A stretch of 43,949 bases of DNA, taken from contig CAZIAZ010000025.1 in the NCBI GenBank assembly GCA_964536835.1, forward strand, positions 1 to 43,949. Direction: 5' to 3'. This stretch comes from DAONFI01 sp035403485. Its GTDB lineage: Bacteria > Planctomycetota > Phycisphaerae > SM23-33. The notes beneath the pieces are model-generated. The model worked only from the letters and a program-made list of their open reading frames with translations. It did not search any database and had not been told where the DNA came from. The position numbers and the translations under genes were made by a program. This document shows positions 1-8,620 of this stretch, piece by piece. The stretch's first letter is position 1. Every line of letters starts with the position of its first letter.

Positions 1-55
1 GCCCCAAAGGCTTCGACGCCGAAGGCGCCGCGAAGCGAATCCTTTCAAGCGCGTT
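1..55. repeat. 55-bp direct repeat, copy 1 (at window edge)
   Basis: These 55 bases recur exactly at 159-213, giving a period of 158 bp. The unit carries an internal imperfect hairpin (CTTCG...CGAAG arms around CGCC/GGCG). The copy starts at the first base of the window, so the true repeat may extend leftwards. Its nature is unknown. Confidence 0.8.
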
Positions 56-158
56 CGATAATAAATGTTACCTCTGCGTTGAGGGGTATTTGCAGGTTAT
101 TTTTCAATTTAACCGGATTTGAACCTTTGCAGACGCGCCGGCCGTCGGCCAAGCGGAT
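56..158. other. spacer between the two repeat copies, no gene seen
   Basis: I see no credible gene here. The short open frame that crosses 79-264 is Arg-rich, runs through the second repeat copy and has no ribosome binding site, so it looks spurious. Confidence 0.5.
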
Positions 159-213
159 GCCCCAAAGGCTTCGACGCCGAAGGCGCCGCGAAGCGAATCC
201 TTTCAAGCGCGTT
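159..213. repeat. 55-bp direct repeat, copy 2
   Basis: Identical to bases 1-55; the two diverge immediately afterwards (CGATA against TTGAC). A GC-rich palindromic stretch (GCCGGCCGTCGGC) lies just before it at about 137-149, outside what can be compared with copy 1. The leader of thrC follows at 214-374 and contains TTGAC-type promoter-like words at about 272 and 286, without a convincing -10 partner. Confidence 0.8.
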
Positions 214-374
214 TTGACATATGGATTTATCCATTATCAAGCTCGTTTCGTGACCCAGTTTTAGCCTTGACGGTGGGTAAAATTTGACAATTATCCTTGT
301 CCTGTACGAGTCAAATGCGTTAATGTACAACTGTCCGTTTGACTGAGGCGGATTTCATATCAGGAAAATCGAAG

Positions 375-1766
375 ATGAAATATATTTCCACACGCGGCGG
401 GATATCGCCGATAGAATTTCAGGATGCCGTGATGATGGGCCTTGCCGACGACGGCGGACTGGTCATTCCGGAATCGATACCATGTGTAGCAGGGCGGCTG
501 GCTGAGCTTGCGCGGCTGAGTTATCCGGAACTTGCGTATGAAATTTTGCATCTGTTCGCTACCGACATCCCTCAAAAAGATCTTCATGACATCGTCACCC
601 GCACCTACAATCCTCAGGCATTCGAAGGCGGTGTTGCGCCGGTTGTGCCGGTCGGGGACGTCTTTATCCAGGAGCTCTGGCATGGGCCGACGCTTGCATT
701 CAAAGACGTAGCTTTGCAATTACTCGGCAATCTGTTTGAATATGTTTTAGCCCATCGCGGCGGGCGGCTGAACATTCTTGGTGCGACCAGCGGCGATACC
801 GGCAGTGCAGCCATATACGGCGTGCGCGGCAAGGCTGGCATAAATATCTTTATCATGCACCCGGCCGGCCGGGTTTCACCTATCCAGGAACGACAGATGA
901 CCAGCGTCCTGGACGGCAACGTTCACAATATCGCCGTTGACGGCAGTTTTGACGATTGCCAGAATATCATGAAAACGCTCTCGGCTGACCTGGATTTTAA
1001 ACGTAAATATTCGCTCGGTGCGGTAAACAGCGTAAACTGGGCTCGCGTGTTGGCGCAGGTAGTGTACTATTTCAGCGGCGTGTTCGACGTTCAGCGGGCT
1101 ACCGGAGCGAAAACTGTCCGCATTGCCGTGCCGACCGGCAATTTCGGCGATGTGCTCGCCGGCTGGTATGCAGTGAAAATGGGCCTGCCTGTCAGCAAAC
1201 TTATTCTGGCGACTAACGAAAACGACATTCTCGCCCGATTCTTCAACACCGGCCGATATTCCATCGGCAAAGTTTTCCAGACCCTCTCACCGAGCATGGA
1301 CATCCAGGTGGCCAGCAATTTTGAGCGATATCTTTACTATCGCCTCGGCAGTGATGCCGTAAAGCTGAAGAACATCATGGATGAATTTGCCCAAAAAGGT
1401 TCGTTGAGCGTTTTGCCGGCTGATGGCGGAATCGATGGCGATTTCATATCGTCATCGGCTAACTGTGGCCAAGTCATTGAGGTGATTCGCAGGCATTTTG
1501 AAAGATACGGTTATTTGCTCGACCCGCATACAGCCTGCGGCGTGGTGGCGGCTGAAAAGTCTGGCATTGGCGGCGAGCCGGTGATTTGTCTGGCTACGGC
1601 GCATCCGGCAAAATTTCCGGCTGCTATTGCGGAGGCTACGGGCGATGCTTCGCTGGCGACGCATCCACGGATAGAAAAGCTCATGGATATGGAAACCCGC
1701 TGCGTGAAACTGCCTGGTGACAGGCAGGCTGTGCGGCGGTTCATAATTGAAACGCTTGGAGAATGA
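375..1766 (+). CDS. thrC: threonine synthase
   Basis: Pyridoxal-phosphate enzyme converting O-phosphohomoserine to L-threonine, the last step of threonine synthesis, in the cytoplasm. The 463-residue product begins MKYISTRG, the typical start of the long (E. coli-like) threonine synthases. It has the PLP-lysine motif HGPTLAFKD (Lys about 110), the phosphate-binding GATSGDTGSAA loop, and NSVNWARV/PTGNFGD signatures. The open frame extends upstream to a TTG at 339, but the ATG at 375 matches the family N-terminus and has AGGA about 10 nt before it. The stop overlaps the dapB start (ATGA), which implies translational coupling of threonine and lysine branch genes. Length is normal for the family. 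Confidence 0.96.
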   Translation: MKYISTRGGISPIEFQDAVMMGLADDGGLVIPESIPCVAGRLAELARLSYPELAYEILHLFATDIPQKDLHDIVTRTYNPQAFEGGVAPVVPVGDVFIQELWHGPTLAFKDVALQLLGNLFEYVLAHRGGRLNILGATSGDTGSAAIYGVRGKAGINIFIMHPAGRVSPIQERQMTSVLDGNVHNIAVDGSFDDCQNIMKTLSADLDFKRKYSLGAVNSVNWARVLAQVVYYFSGVFDVQRATGAKTVRIAVPTGNFGDVLAGWYAVKMGLPVSKLILATNENDILARFFNTGRYSIGKVFQTLSPSMDIQVASNFERYLYYRLGSDAVKLKNIMDEFAQKGSLSVLPADGGIDGDFISSSANCGQVIEVIRRHFERYGYLLDPHTACGVVAAEKSGIGGEPVICLATAHPAKFPAAIAEATGDASLATHPRIEKLMDMETRCVKLPGDRQAVRRFIIETLGE

Positions 1767-2563
1767 ATATGATTAAACTCGCGATAATCGGAGCCGGCGG
1801 CAGAATGGGACGACGCATAGCGGCGCTGGCTATAGAAAGCGGCGAATTCGACGTGGTCGGCGCGCTGGAAATGAGCGGCCATGACGACCTGGGGAAAGAT
1901 GTCGGCGAATTGGCAGGCGTCGGCAGATTCGGGCTGAAAGTGGCTGACACGCTCGGCGGCATAGATTTTCCAGATGTGGCGATAGATTTTTCGCTGCCGG
2001 CTGGCACGATGCACTGGCTGCCGCAATTCCGCAAAAAAGGCGTTGCCATGGTCATCGGCACGACCGGCCTGACCGATAGCCAGAAGGCAGAACTGGCTGA
2101 CGCGGCGAAGGAAATTCCAATAGTTTTCGCCGGCAATTATTCGATGGGAATAAACCTGCTTACGACTCTGGTCGAACAAGCCGTCAAAACGCTCGGCGAA
2201 GATTACGACGTTGAAATCGTCGAAACGCATCATCGCTTCAAGAAGGATGCCCCCAGCGGAACGGCGATAATGCTCGCCGAGGCTGCCTGCGACGCACGCG
2301 GCGTGGAACTCAACGATGTCGCCGTACGGGGCCGCAGCGGCGTCTGTCCGAGAAAAACCGGCGAAATCGGCATTCATGCATTGCGAGTGGGCGATACCGT
2401 CGGCGAACATTCAGTACACATCGGCAATCTGGGCGAGACGATAACACTCAGCCATTCGGCTCATACCCGCGATACGTTTGTTCGCGGCGCATTGCGGGCG
2501 GCAAAATGGGTTATTGGTAAAAAACCGGACCTATACAATATGAAAAACGTATTGGGCCTGTGA
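1763..2563 (+). CDS. dapB: 4-hydroxy-tetrahydrodipicolinate reductase
   Basis: NAD(P)H-dependent reductase of the lysine/diaminopimelate pathway; diaminopimelate also feeds peptidoglycan. The 266 residues show the N-terminal Rossmann glycine motif GAGGRMGRR (about 9-17), the IGTTG segment, and the diagnostic substrate-binding/catalytic stretch ETHHRFKKDAPSGTA with its His pair, Lys and PSGT loop. The first ATG overlaps the thrC stop as ATGA; a second ATG two codons later (1769) is equally possible. It lies in an operon with thrC. The reading frame is intact and of family-typical length. Confidence 0.96.
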   Translation: MNMIKLAIIGAGGRMGRRIAALAIESGEFDVVGALEMSGHDDLGKDVGELAGVGRFGLKVADTLGGIDFPDVAIDFSLPAGTMHWLPQFRKKGVAMVIGTTGLTDSQKAELADAAKEIPIVFAGNYSMGINLLTTLVEQAVKTLGEDYDVEIVETHHRFKKDAPSGTAIMLAEAACDARGVELNDVAVRGRSGVCPRKTGEIGIHALRVGDTVGEHSVHIGNLGETITLSHSAHTRDTFVRGALRAAKWVIGKKPDLYNMKNVLGL

Positions 2564-2691
2564 TTTTTTTAAAAAAACTCTGATGGTTGTCCATAAAAAA
2601 CTTGAATTTTTGGTTCTTTGAAATTGCTTGCAGGTTGTCTTTTTGTTTATTGAAACTTTCTACTGGCCGGAGTGACGCTGGAAAGCGTATT

Positions 2692-3951
2692 TCACATGCT
2701 TGCCGTTTTGCCTGCGAAATATCCGCTTGAAAAGGCCCATTGAAGATTAAATCCGCCACAGGGGCCGTCGAGGTCGAGCAGTTCACCGGCGAAATAAAGG
2801 CCCGGCATGATGCGGCTTTCAAGCGTTGAGGGGTTGACCTCTTTCAGTGTTACACCGCCTCGCGTTACGAAGGCGATATCGAATTCTTCCGTACCGTTGA
2901 TTGTGAAGTTCAGACAGCCGAGCATTTCTGCGAGTTTGTCGCGGGCGGCTGACGTCAGTTGAGCAGGCGTAGTTTCGGTTGGTATGGCGGCAAGTTCCAG
3001 AATCGTTTCGCAGACGGCAGTTGGCAGAAAATTTTTTAACAGATTGACGACATGTTTCCTGCCGCATTCGTTACGCCACATCTCGAATTTTTTTCGCCAT
3101 TGCGAGGCGTCCATGCCTGCGACAGGTTCGAGCTGTAGCGGTACGCATTCTTTCCCACTGGCGAGCAGTTCCGCTACGTCGCCGGAAATATCCAGCACGG
3201 CCGGGCCGGTGAGGCCTTTGTGTGTGAAAAGCACGTCGCCGGTACGACCTGTTTTATTCTGTCGCGGCAGGTTAATCCACACCCGCGCTGAAGGCAGTGC
3301 AACTCCGGCAAGTTTAGCTACCCAGTGCTCTTTAACGAGTAGCGGCACAAGCGTGGGTGTTGGAGTTTTGATTGTATGGCCGGCTTGTACGGCGAGTGCA
3401 TACCCTCCGCCTGTTCCGCCGAGCGTCGGCCAGCTTCTGCCGCCGCACGCCAGAATGATTTTTGGAGCGGAAATCCTCATCCCGCCGGCTAATTCGACTC
3501 CGGCAAGTCTGCCGTTTTCCACGATAAGTATTTCCGCCAGATGGCCTGTTATCAGCCGTACGCCGAGTTTCTCGTATCGATGCCGCAGTGCTGCCTGCAC
3601 GGTCATGGCCTTTTCTGTTACGGGATAAACCATGCCGTCGTTTTCCTCTTTCGTCGCTACACCGATGGATTTGAAAAAATCCCGTAATTTCTGCGGCGGA
3701 AGTTCGTTGAGCACGGCGTTCATGAATCGCCCCTGTCTGCCGAATACGGACTCGAAAAACGCCACATCTCTCATGCGGGTGATGTTGCATCTTCCGCCGC
3801 CGGTGGCGAGCAATTTTTTGCCGGGTTGCGACATCTGTTCTATTAGCACGACGCGACGGCCAGTCTGCGAGGCGGCAATGGCTGCCGTCTGGCCAGCAGC
3901 GCCCGCGCCAATTATTGCAATATCGTAATTTACTCCACCATACGGTTGCAT
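2692..3951 (-). CDS. BaiN/YhiN (HI0933)-family flavoprotein, NAD(P)/FAD-dependent oxidoreductase
   Basis: A 419-residue flavoprotein of the HI0933/YhiN/BaiN family. The N-terminus carries the FAD dinucleotide-binding motif (DIAIIGAGAAGQTAA, about 9-23). The family stretch GKKLLATGGGRCNITR follows near residue 45-60, and the C-terminal LYFAGELLDLDGPCGGFNLQWAFSSG block closes the FAD site. The physiological substrate of most members is unknown; BaiN has been linked to bile acid dehydroxylation, which should not be transferred here. It is convergent with dapB and divergent from the GH38 gene, so it is probably transcribed alone. No clear Shine-Dalgarno precedes the ATG. Confidence 0.9.
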   Translation of the reverse strand: MQPYGGVNYDIAIIGAGAAGQTAAIAASQTGRRVVLIEQMSQPGKKLLATGGGRCNITRMRDVAFFESVFGRQGRFMNAVLNELPPQKLRDFFKSIGVATKEENDGMVYPVTEKAMTVQAALRHRYEKLGVRLITGHLAEILIVENGRLAGVELAGGMRISAPKIILACGGRSWPTLGGTGGGYALAVQAGHTIKTPTPTLVPLLVKEHWVAKLAGVALPSARVWINLPRQNKTGRTGDVLFTHKGLTGPAVLDISGDVAELLASGKECVPLQLEPVAGMDASQWRKKFEMWRNECGRKHVVNLLKNFLPTAVCETILELAAIPTETTPAQLTSAARDKLAEMLGCLNFTINGTEEFDIAFVTRGGVTLKEVNPSTLESRIMPGLYFAGELLDLDGPCGGFNLQWAFSSGYFAGKTASM

Positions 3952-4013
3952 GGCTGCAGTCTAGCACGGCAGAGCCGCCAACACAAACTTTTAGCGCCGC
4001 TACTCAATCTTTC

Positions 4014-4027
4014 GAACAAAATTGTTC
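4014..4027. promoter_or_regulatory. inverted repeat GAACAA-2-TTGTTC, candidate operator
   Basis: Perfect 6-bp arms (GAACAA/TTGTTC) separated by AA lie in the divergent gap between the flavoprotein gene and the GH38 gene, about 100 bp before the GH38 start. A weak promoter-like pair (TTGCCA, 16 nt, TAAATT) follows towards the GH38 gene. The regulator is unknown. Confidence 0.35.
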
Positions 4028-4126
4028 AAAATCTTTACAATTAACCATAAATAAACATTGCCAATTCCATTGAAATTTGTAAATTAGCTTCATCCCTGAA
4101 GTTTTTTAAAAGGATATAACGTTAAA

Positions 4127-6616
4127 ATGAAAACAATACATCTTATATGCAATGCGCATCTCGATCCTGTCTGGCAGTGGCCGTGGGAAGAGGGAGCTGC
4201 CGAGGCGGTAAGCACTTTTCGTGTGGCTGCGGAGTTTTGTGAAAAATTCGACGGCTTTGTTTTCTGCCATAATGAAGTCGTGCTTTACGAATGGATAGAA
4301 GAATATGAGCCGCAGCTTTTCAAAAAAATTCAGAAACTCGTAAAAGCCGGAAAATGGCATATCATGGGCGGCTGGTATCTTCAGCCCGACTGCAATATGC
4401 CCGCCGGCGAGTCGTTTGTGCGGCAGATACTGCTGGGCCGTGAATATTTTTGGAAAAAATTCGGCAAACGGCCGACGACTGCGATTAACTTCGACCCGTT
4501 TGGCCATTCTCGCGGCCTTGTTCAGATAATGGCCAAGTGCGGATTTGATTCGTATCTGTTCTGGCGGCCGAATAATACGGATTGTCCGCTGCCGGATGAT
4601 TTGTTTATATGGGAAGGTTTTGACGGCTCTCGCGTGACGGGTCTGCGGCAGTCTTTGGGTTACAACACGTGCCTGGGCAAGGCTGTCAATAAAATAAAAG
4701 ATTTCATGGCTGGCAATTACAGGCATGATACAGGGTTGCTGCTCTGGGGCATCGGCGACCACGGCGGCGGCCCAAGTCATGAAGATTTGCAAAAAATCGC
4801 CATGCTGATAAAAGATACCCCGGCTATAAAAATATTCCACTCGACGCCGGAGGCGTTTTTCAAACAGGTCAAACACGAAGAGAAGAATCTGCCGGTCGTC
4901 TCGAAAAGCCTGAATGCATGGGCAGTCGGCTGTTATACGTCGCAGGTGCTGATTAAACAGCTGAATCGAAAAGTGGAAAATGAGCTTTTCGCAACCGAAA
5001 AAATGCTCACAAGTGCCTGGAAACAGGGCGTACTTGCCGAATATCCGGCTGATGAACTTTATAAAGTCATGCGAGATATGGCGTTTCTGCAATTCCACGA
5101 TATTTTTCCCGGCTCAAGTGTGGAAGAGGTGGAAGAAACGTCAATCCGTTTGGCGAATCATGCCTTAGAGGAGCTTTCACGGCTGAAGGCTCGTGCGTTT
5201 TTCTCGTTGGCATCCGGTCAGAAGAAGGCAACAAATGGCTATATTCCCATTCTGGTTTACAACCCACATCCCTTCCGCGTAAATACAACTGTCGAGTGCG
5301 AGTATCAGCTTGAAGACGTCAAATTCCTGAAAGACGGTTTCCATATCGGCGTCGCCTGCATGAACGGCAGGGAACTGCCGTCTCAGATGGAAAAGGAAGC
5401 ATCGTCGATTGCACTTGACTGGCGAAAGAAGGTCGTATTCAACGCCATACTTGAGCCGTCGCAGATGAACCGTTTTGACTGCAAACTGATAAAAATTGCC
5501 GCGCGGCCTACGCTGGCGATTAAAGCCAAAAACGGCCAATTCCGTTTCAAAACCAAAGATGTCGAAGTCGTCATAAATGCCAAAACCGGATTGATGGACA
5601 AGTTCCGTGTAAACGGAAAAGACATGGTCGGCAAGTCTGCATTCCTGCCGCTGGTTGTGGCGGATAATGAAGACCCGTGGGGTATGCTGGTTGACCGTTT
5701 CCGCAAGGTGGTCGGCAGATTCAGGCTGCTTTCAGCTCAAAAGAGTGCGGAATTCTCCGGCTTGAAGGCTAAAAAGTTTCCGCCAGTTCGCGTAATAGAG
5801 GATGGTGATGTCCGCACTGTTATAGAGGCGGTTTTCGGCTATAACGATTCATTCATCTGTCAGCATTACATACTGCCCAAACGCGGCACGGAAGTCGGCG
5901 TTACCACTCGCGTCATATGGGGCGAGAAAAATAAAATGCTCAAACTGGATATACCAGTTGCGATGAAAGGCACGCCAAAAGTTTTCGGCCAGGTTGCGTA
6001 CGGCGTCGAGGAACTGCCTGCTGACGACCGCGAACTCGTCGCGCAGAAATGGTCTGCCGTCGCCAACGACAGTGATGCGATTACACTGATTAACAACGGC
6101 GTTTACGGTTTTGATTTCGTAAAAGGTTCATTACGGCCGACTTTGCTGCGGTCCGCTTCTTATTGTTCACACCCGATAGAAAATGAGCCGCAGATTATTC
6201 CTCAGGACAGGTTTTTGCCGCGAATCGATACCGGCCAACGTATCTTCAAATTTTTGCTGAACGCCGGCACGAAGTCTGAACGTTTCGCAAAGGTAGACCG
6301 TGAATCGATAGTGTATGCGGAAAAGCCGATGACGCTTTCATTCTTCCCGTGCGGCGACGGCAAAAAGCCCGGCAGATTCGTGACGCTCAGCGACGACGTC
6401 ATTGAACTCTCTGCCATGAAAAAGGCGCAAAAGGGCGACGGCGTCATTATACGGTTATTCAACCCGACGGACAAAAAACGCAAAACGACATTGTCCGTTC
6501 CGGCGATGAAGATAAACAGAAAACTCGAACTGACCCCGTTTGAGATAAAATCCTTTAACGCCGATTCCAAATCCGGCCGGCTTACGGAAATTACGCCGGA
6601 CGAACGGCCATTATAG
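4127..6616 (+). CDS. glycoside hydrolase family 38 alpha-mannosidase
   Basis: Retaining alpha-mannosidase of GH38, hydrolysing alpha-mannosides from glycans or oligosaccharides. The 829-residue product opens with the family zinc-site motif NAHLDPVWQW (His11, Asp13). It continues with NFDPFGHSRG, whose Asp123 is the expected nucleophile; the adjacent FGHS is the GH38 hallmark. LLWGIGDHGGGP (about 205-216) supplies further active-site residues. The middle helical domain and the C-terminal beta-sandwich half are complete. No signal peptide is present, so it should act in the cytoplasm on imported sugars. It stands alone and ends at a strong bidirectional terminator. The anomer and linkage preference cannot be read from sequence. 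Confidence 0.93.
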   Translation: MKTIHLICNAHLDPVWQWPWEEGAAEAVSTFRVAAEFCEKFDGFVFCHNEVVLYEWIEEYEPQLFKKIQKLVKAGKWHIMGGWYLQPDCNMPAGESFVRQILLGREYFWKKFGKRPTTAINFDPFGHSRGLVQIMAKCGFDSYLFWRPNNTDCPLPDDLFIWEGFDGSRVTGLRQSLGYNTCLGKAVNKIKDFMAGNYRHDTGLLLWGIGDHGGGPSHEDLQKIAMLIKDTPAIKIFHSTPEAFFKQVKHEEKNLPVVSKSLNAWAVGCYTSQVLIKQLNRKVENELFATEKMLTSAWKQGVLAEYPADELYKVMRDMAFLQFHDIFPGSSVEEVEETSIRLANHALEELSRLKARAFFSLASGQKKATNGYIPILVYNPHPFRVNTTVECEYQLEDVKFLKDGFHIGVACMNGRELPSQMEKEASSIALDWRKKVVFNAILEPSQMNRFDCKLIKIAARPTLAIKAKNGQFRFKTKDVEVVINAKTGLMDKFRVNGKDMVGKSAFLPLVVADNEDPWGMLVDRFRKVVGRFRLLSAQKSAEFSGLKAKKFPPVRVIEDGDVRTVIEAVFGYNDSFICQHYILPKRGTEVGVTTRVIWGEKNKMLKLDIPVAMKGTPKVFGQVAYGVEELPADDRELVAQKWSAVANDSDAITLINNGVYGFDFVKGSLRPTLLRSASYCSHPIENEPQIIPQDRFLPRIDTGQRIFKFLLNAGTKSERFAKVDRESIVYAEKPMTLSFFPCGDGKKPGRFVTLSDDVIELSAMKKAQKGDGVIIRLFNPTDKKRKTTLSVPAMKINRKLELTPFEIKSFNADSKSGRLTEITPDERPL

Positions 6617-6662
6617 AGCGAAAATTCTTTCGAGAACTGCTCAGTACGATAATCGTGGAAAT

Positions 6663-6698
6663 AAAAAAGGCGACATCATTAAAGATGCCGCCTTTTTT
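6663..6698. terminator. bidirectional rho-independent terminator
   Basis: A hairpin of AAAAAAGGCG/CGCCTTTTTT plus CATC/GATG, with one A-C mismatch and a 6-nt loop, gives an A-tract on one side and a T-tract on the other. It sits between the convergent ends of the GH38 gene and the RRM gene and can serve both. Confidence 0.88.
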
Positions 6699-6717
6699 TA
6701 TGCCGTTTAATGAAAAA

Positions 6718-7011
6718 TTAACGACGGTCGCGATTTGAATAACCACCGCGGGCCGGGCGGTCTTCGCGCGGCTTGGCGATATTGACCGTTGCGGCACGGC
6801 CGGCGATTTCCTTGCCGTTGGTTGCAGCGATAGCTGCCTGGGCGGCTTCATCTGAGGAAAGGGTCACGAATCCAAAACCCTTGCTGCGTCCGGTCTGACG
6901 ATCGGTTATTACAGTTGCGTCTTCGACTTGGCCGAATTCACCGAATATCTTTTCGAGATCGTCGGACGTAACGCTGAAGCTCAGATTTCCTACATAAAGT
7001 TTGCTAGCCAT
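6718..7011 (-). CDS. small RRM-type RNA-binding protein
   Basis: A 97-residue single RNA-recognition-motif protein of the cyanobacterial Rbp/planctomycete type, usually a general or cold-linked RNA-binding protein. RNP2 (KLYVGNLSF, residues 4-12) and RNP1 (KGFGFVTL, near 45-52) are both canonical, and the short tail is Arg/Gly-rich (RPARGGYSNRDRR). The frame stays open to 7098, but the ATG at 7011 starts exactly at the RRM and has GAAGGAG 6-10 nt upstream. A long leader with a perfect hairpin precedes it. RNA targets are unknown. Confidence 0.93.
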   Translation of the reverse strand: MASKLYVGNLSFSVTSDDLEKIFGEFGQVEDATVITDRQTGRSKGFGFVTLSSDEAAQAAIAATNGKEIAGRAATVNIAKPREDRPARGGYSNRDRR

Positions 7012-7090
7012 TAAAGGCTCCTTCTTTCGCAGTCTAACAGGTAAAGGGCCAAGAGGAAGACTGCGGAACCTACAGGCTCTAAACACGTTC

Positions 7091-7108
7091 GACACCAACT
7101 CTGGTGTC
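7091..7108 (-). promoter_or_regulatory. hairpin in the leader of the RRM gene
   Basis: Perfect 7-bp arms (GACACCA/TGGTGTC) with a 4-nt loop, 80 nt upstream of the RRM start codon on the transcribed strand. It could mark the 5' end of a stable, regulated leader, as in other RNA-binding or cold-shock genes. No function can be proven from sequence. Confidence 0.45.
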
Positions 7109-7255
7109 TACTTCGGAAGTATATTACCAAACTGCGGTACTTTTTCAAAACAATAAATTACTATTTTTACTATTTTTAAAATATTTTTGTCAACTTTTGC
7201 AGGGGGATTATTGCAAAAAAAATCATTACTTAAGTCTTTTTTTACGTTTTTCGTG

Positions 7256-8509
7256 TCATGCCGTCTTCGGAGCGTGGAATTTTTCCATTTCATTCAGTAT
7301 TGACTTACGTGGAATCATGGCGCTGAATATCGCCATGAGTACAGCTATGCCGGCTGCACCTGCGAAGACCATCGAATGGCCGAATCTGTCCCATATCCAG
7401 CCGCCCAGCCACGGCAGCGACATGGAAACGGCGTGATTTATGGTTATGCCCATGCTCAGTGTCGGGCTGACGTCTTCCGGCTGAGGGGCTATTTTGGCCA
7501 CATATGTCGAGCGGGCCATGTTTACGCCGAACATCATCATATCGCCCACGTAACATACGTATAGCAGCCAGAGGCCTGTCCGCGGATTGCCGATGAAGTG
7601 CGACAGTCCATATCCAGCGCATATGAGCATCAGTATCGCCGAATCGCACAGGAGTACCGTTCGTTCGCCCCAGCGGTCTATCAGCCGTCCCAGGTACGGC
7701 TGAAAAAAGACCTGCAACATTGAACCGGCTATCCAGAGTTTGGCGATGGTCGACGCCGGCTCATTGAAAATTCTGATGAGCACCCACGGCCCGAAAGTCA
7801 TGAACAACTGTTTTCTTGCTCCGAACAGAAACGCCAGAACGTAGAACAGCCAGTATTTTTTCCTCCATACCAGCTTGGGCCGGCGAATGTGCGCGCCTGG
7901 CAGTTTCATGCAGAAAAAAGCGACCGAGCCTATTATTGCCGCTATGCCGCCGATGAAAAATACGGGGCTGTAATTGCCCAGGCGGATGTCGGTTTTGCCG
8001 GCGAGGTGCGATAAAGTCAGATAGACGACTGTCGAGCCGATAATTGCGGCGGCGAAACTGGCGGCCTGTACCTGGCCCAGCCGCCGGCCCTTGCCGGATT
8101 TGCCGGCAAGATCCATGCTCATTGATGCGCTGACCGGCATAATCAGATGCACACCTATGCTCCATAAAACCGTCATTACTATCATCACTATCCAGTCGCT
8201 GCCGATAGTGCCCAGTCCTATCATGCCCATGCCGACAATCAATGCGCAAGTGCCCGCGATATACGCCTCCGGCAGGAAAAACAGCATGCCGCTCAAGAAT
8301 GCGCAGAGAAAACCCGGCAGTTCACGCGGGAATTCCATCAAGCCGCGCGTCTGTGCGTCGATATGAAATATGTCGTTGAGATAGTTGTTATATGTTGTTT
8401 CGAAAATTCCGTTAGCCATGCCCAGAAGCATGATGCCGGCGAGGAACAGTTTGAGTTGCGGCGGCATTTTACGGAATTTTTGCGGAATGCTTTTTACTGC
8501 ACTTATCAT
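7256..8509 (-). CDS. MFS transporter
   Basis: A 12-helix major facilitator superfamily permease of about 417 residues, starting just before the first hydrophobic helix (LFLAGIMLLGMANGIFETTY). The segment between helices 2 and 3 is followed by acidic and basic loop residues typical of MFS, and RLIDRWGERTVLL is a motif-A-like loop in the second half. The substrate cannot be assigned. The frame is open to 8791, but that would overlap thiL on the other strand; ATG codons at 8557, 8509 and 8467 are possible, and none has a good ribosome site. I chose 8509. It is divergent from thiL. Confidence 0.8.
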   Translation of the reverse strand: MISAVKSIPQKFRKMPPQLKLFLAGIMLLGMANGIFETTYNNYLNDIFHIDAQTRGLMEFPRELPGFLCAFLSGMLFFLPEAYIAGTCALIVGMGMIGLGTIGSDWIVMIVMTVLWSIGVHLIMPVSASMSMDLAGKSGKGRRLGQVQAASFAAAIIGSTVVYLTLSHLAGKTDIRLGNYSPVFFIGGIAAIIGSVAFFCMKLPGAHIRRPKLVWRKKYWLFYVLAFLFGARKQLFMTFGPWVLIRIFNEPASTIAKLWIAGSMLQVFFQPYLGRLIDRWGERTVLLCDSAILMLICAGYGLSHFIGNPRTGLWLLYVCYVGDMMMFGVNMARSTYVAKIAPQPEDVSPTLSMGITINHAVSMSLPWLGGWIWDRFGHSMVFAGAAGIAVLMAIFSAMIPRKSILNEMEKFHAPKTA

Positions 8510-8620
8510 AATCCGAAGTATTGTATTGATATATGCCCGCCAATCAACGCAAATCATGATGATTTTTTGCTTTTTCCCCGATATGGTGGTATAAATTCCG
8601 AATATGCAGGGATTTAATTT

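Noticed and set aside
1..213. CRISPR array
   Set aside because: Only two 55-bp copies with a 103-bp spacer and no cas gene; lengths do not fit.
308..346. AGTCAAA/TTTGACT inverted repeat before thrC
   Set aside because: Seven-base arms with a loop of more than 20 nt are easily found by chance; no T-tract and no Thr-rich frame.
1511..2410. Long 299-codon antisense frame over thrC/dapB
   Set aside because: Lies entirely on the opposite strand of two clear conserved genes; its composition is that of a shadow frame.
4106..5098. 330-codon antisense frame under the GH38 gene
   Set aside because: Shadow of a well-supported catalytic domain; no start signal.
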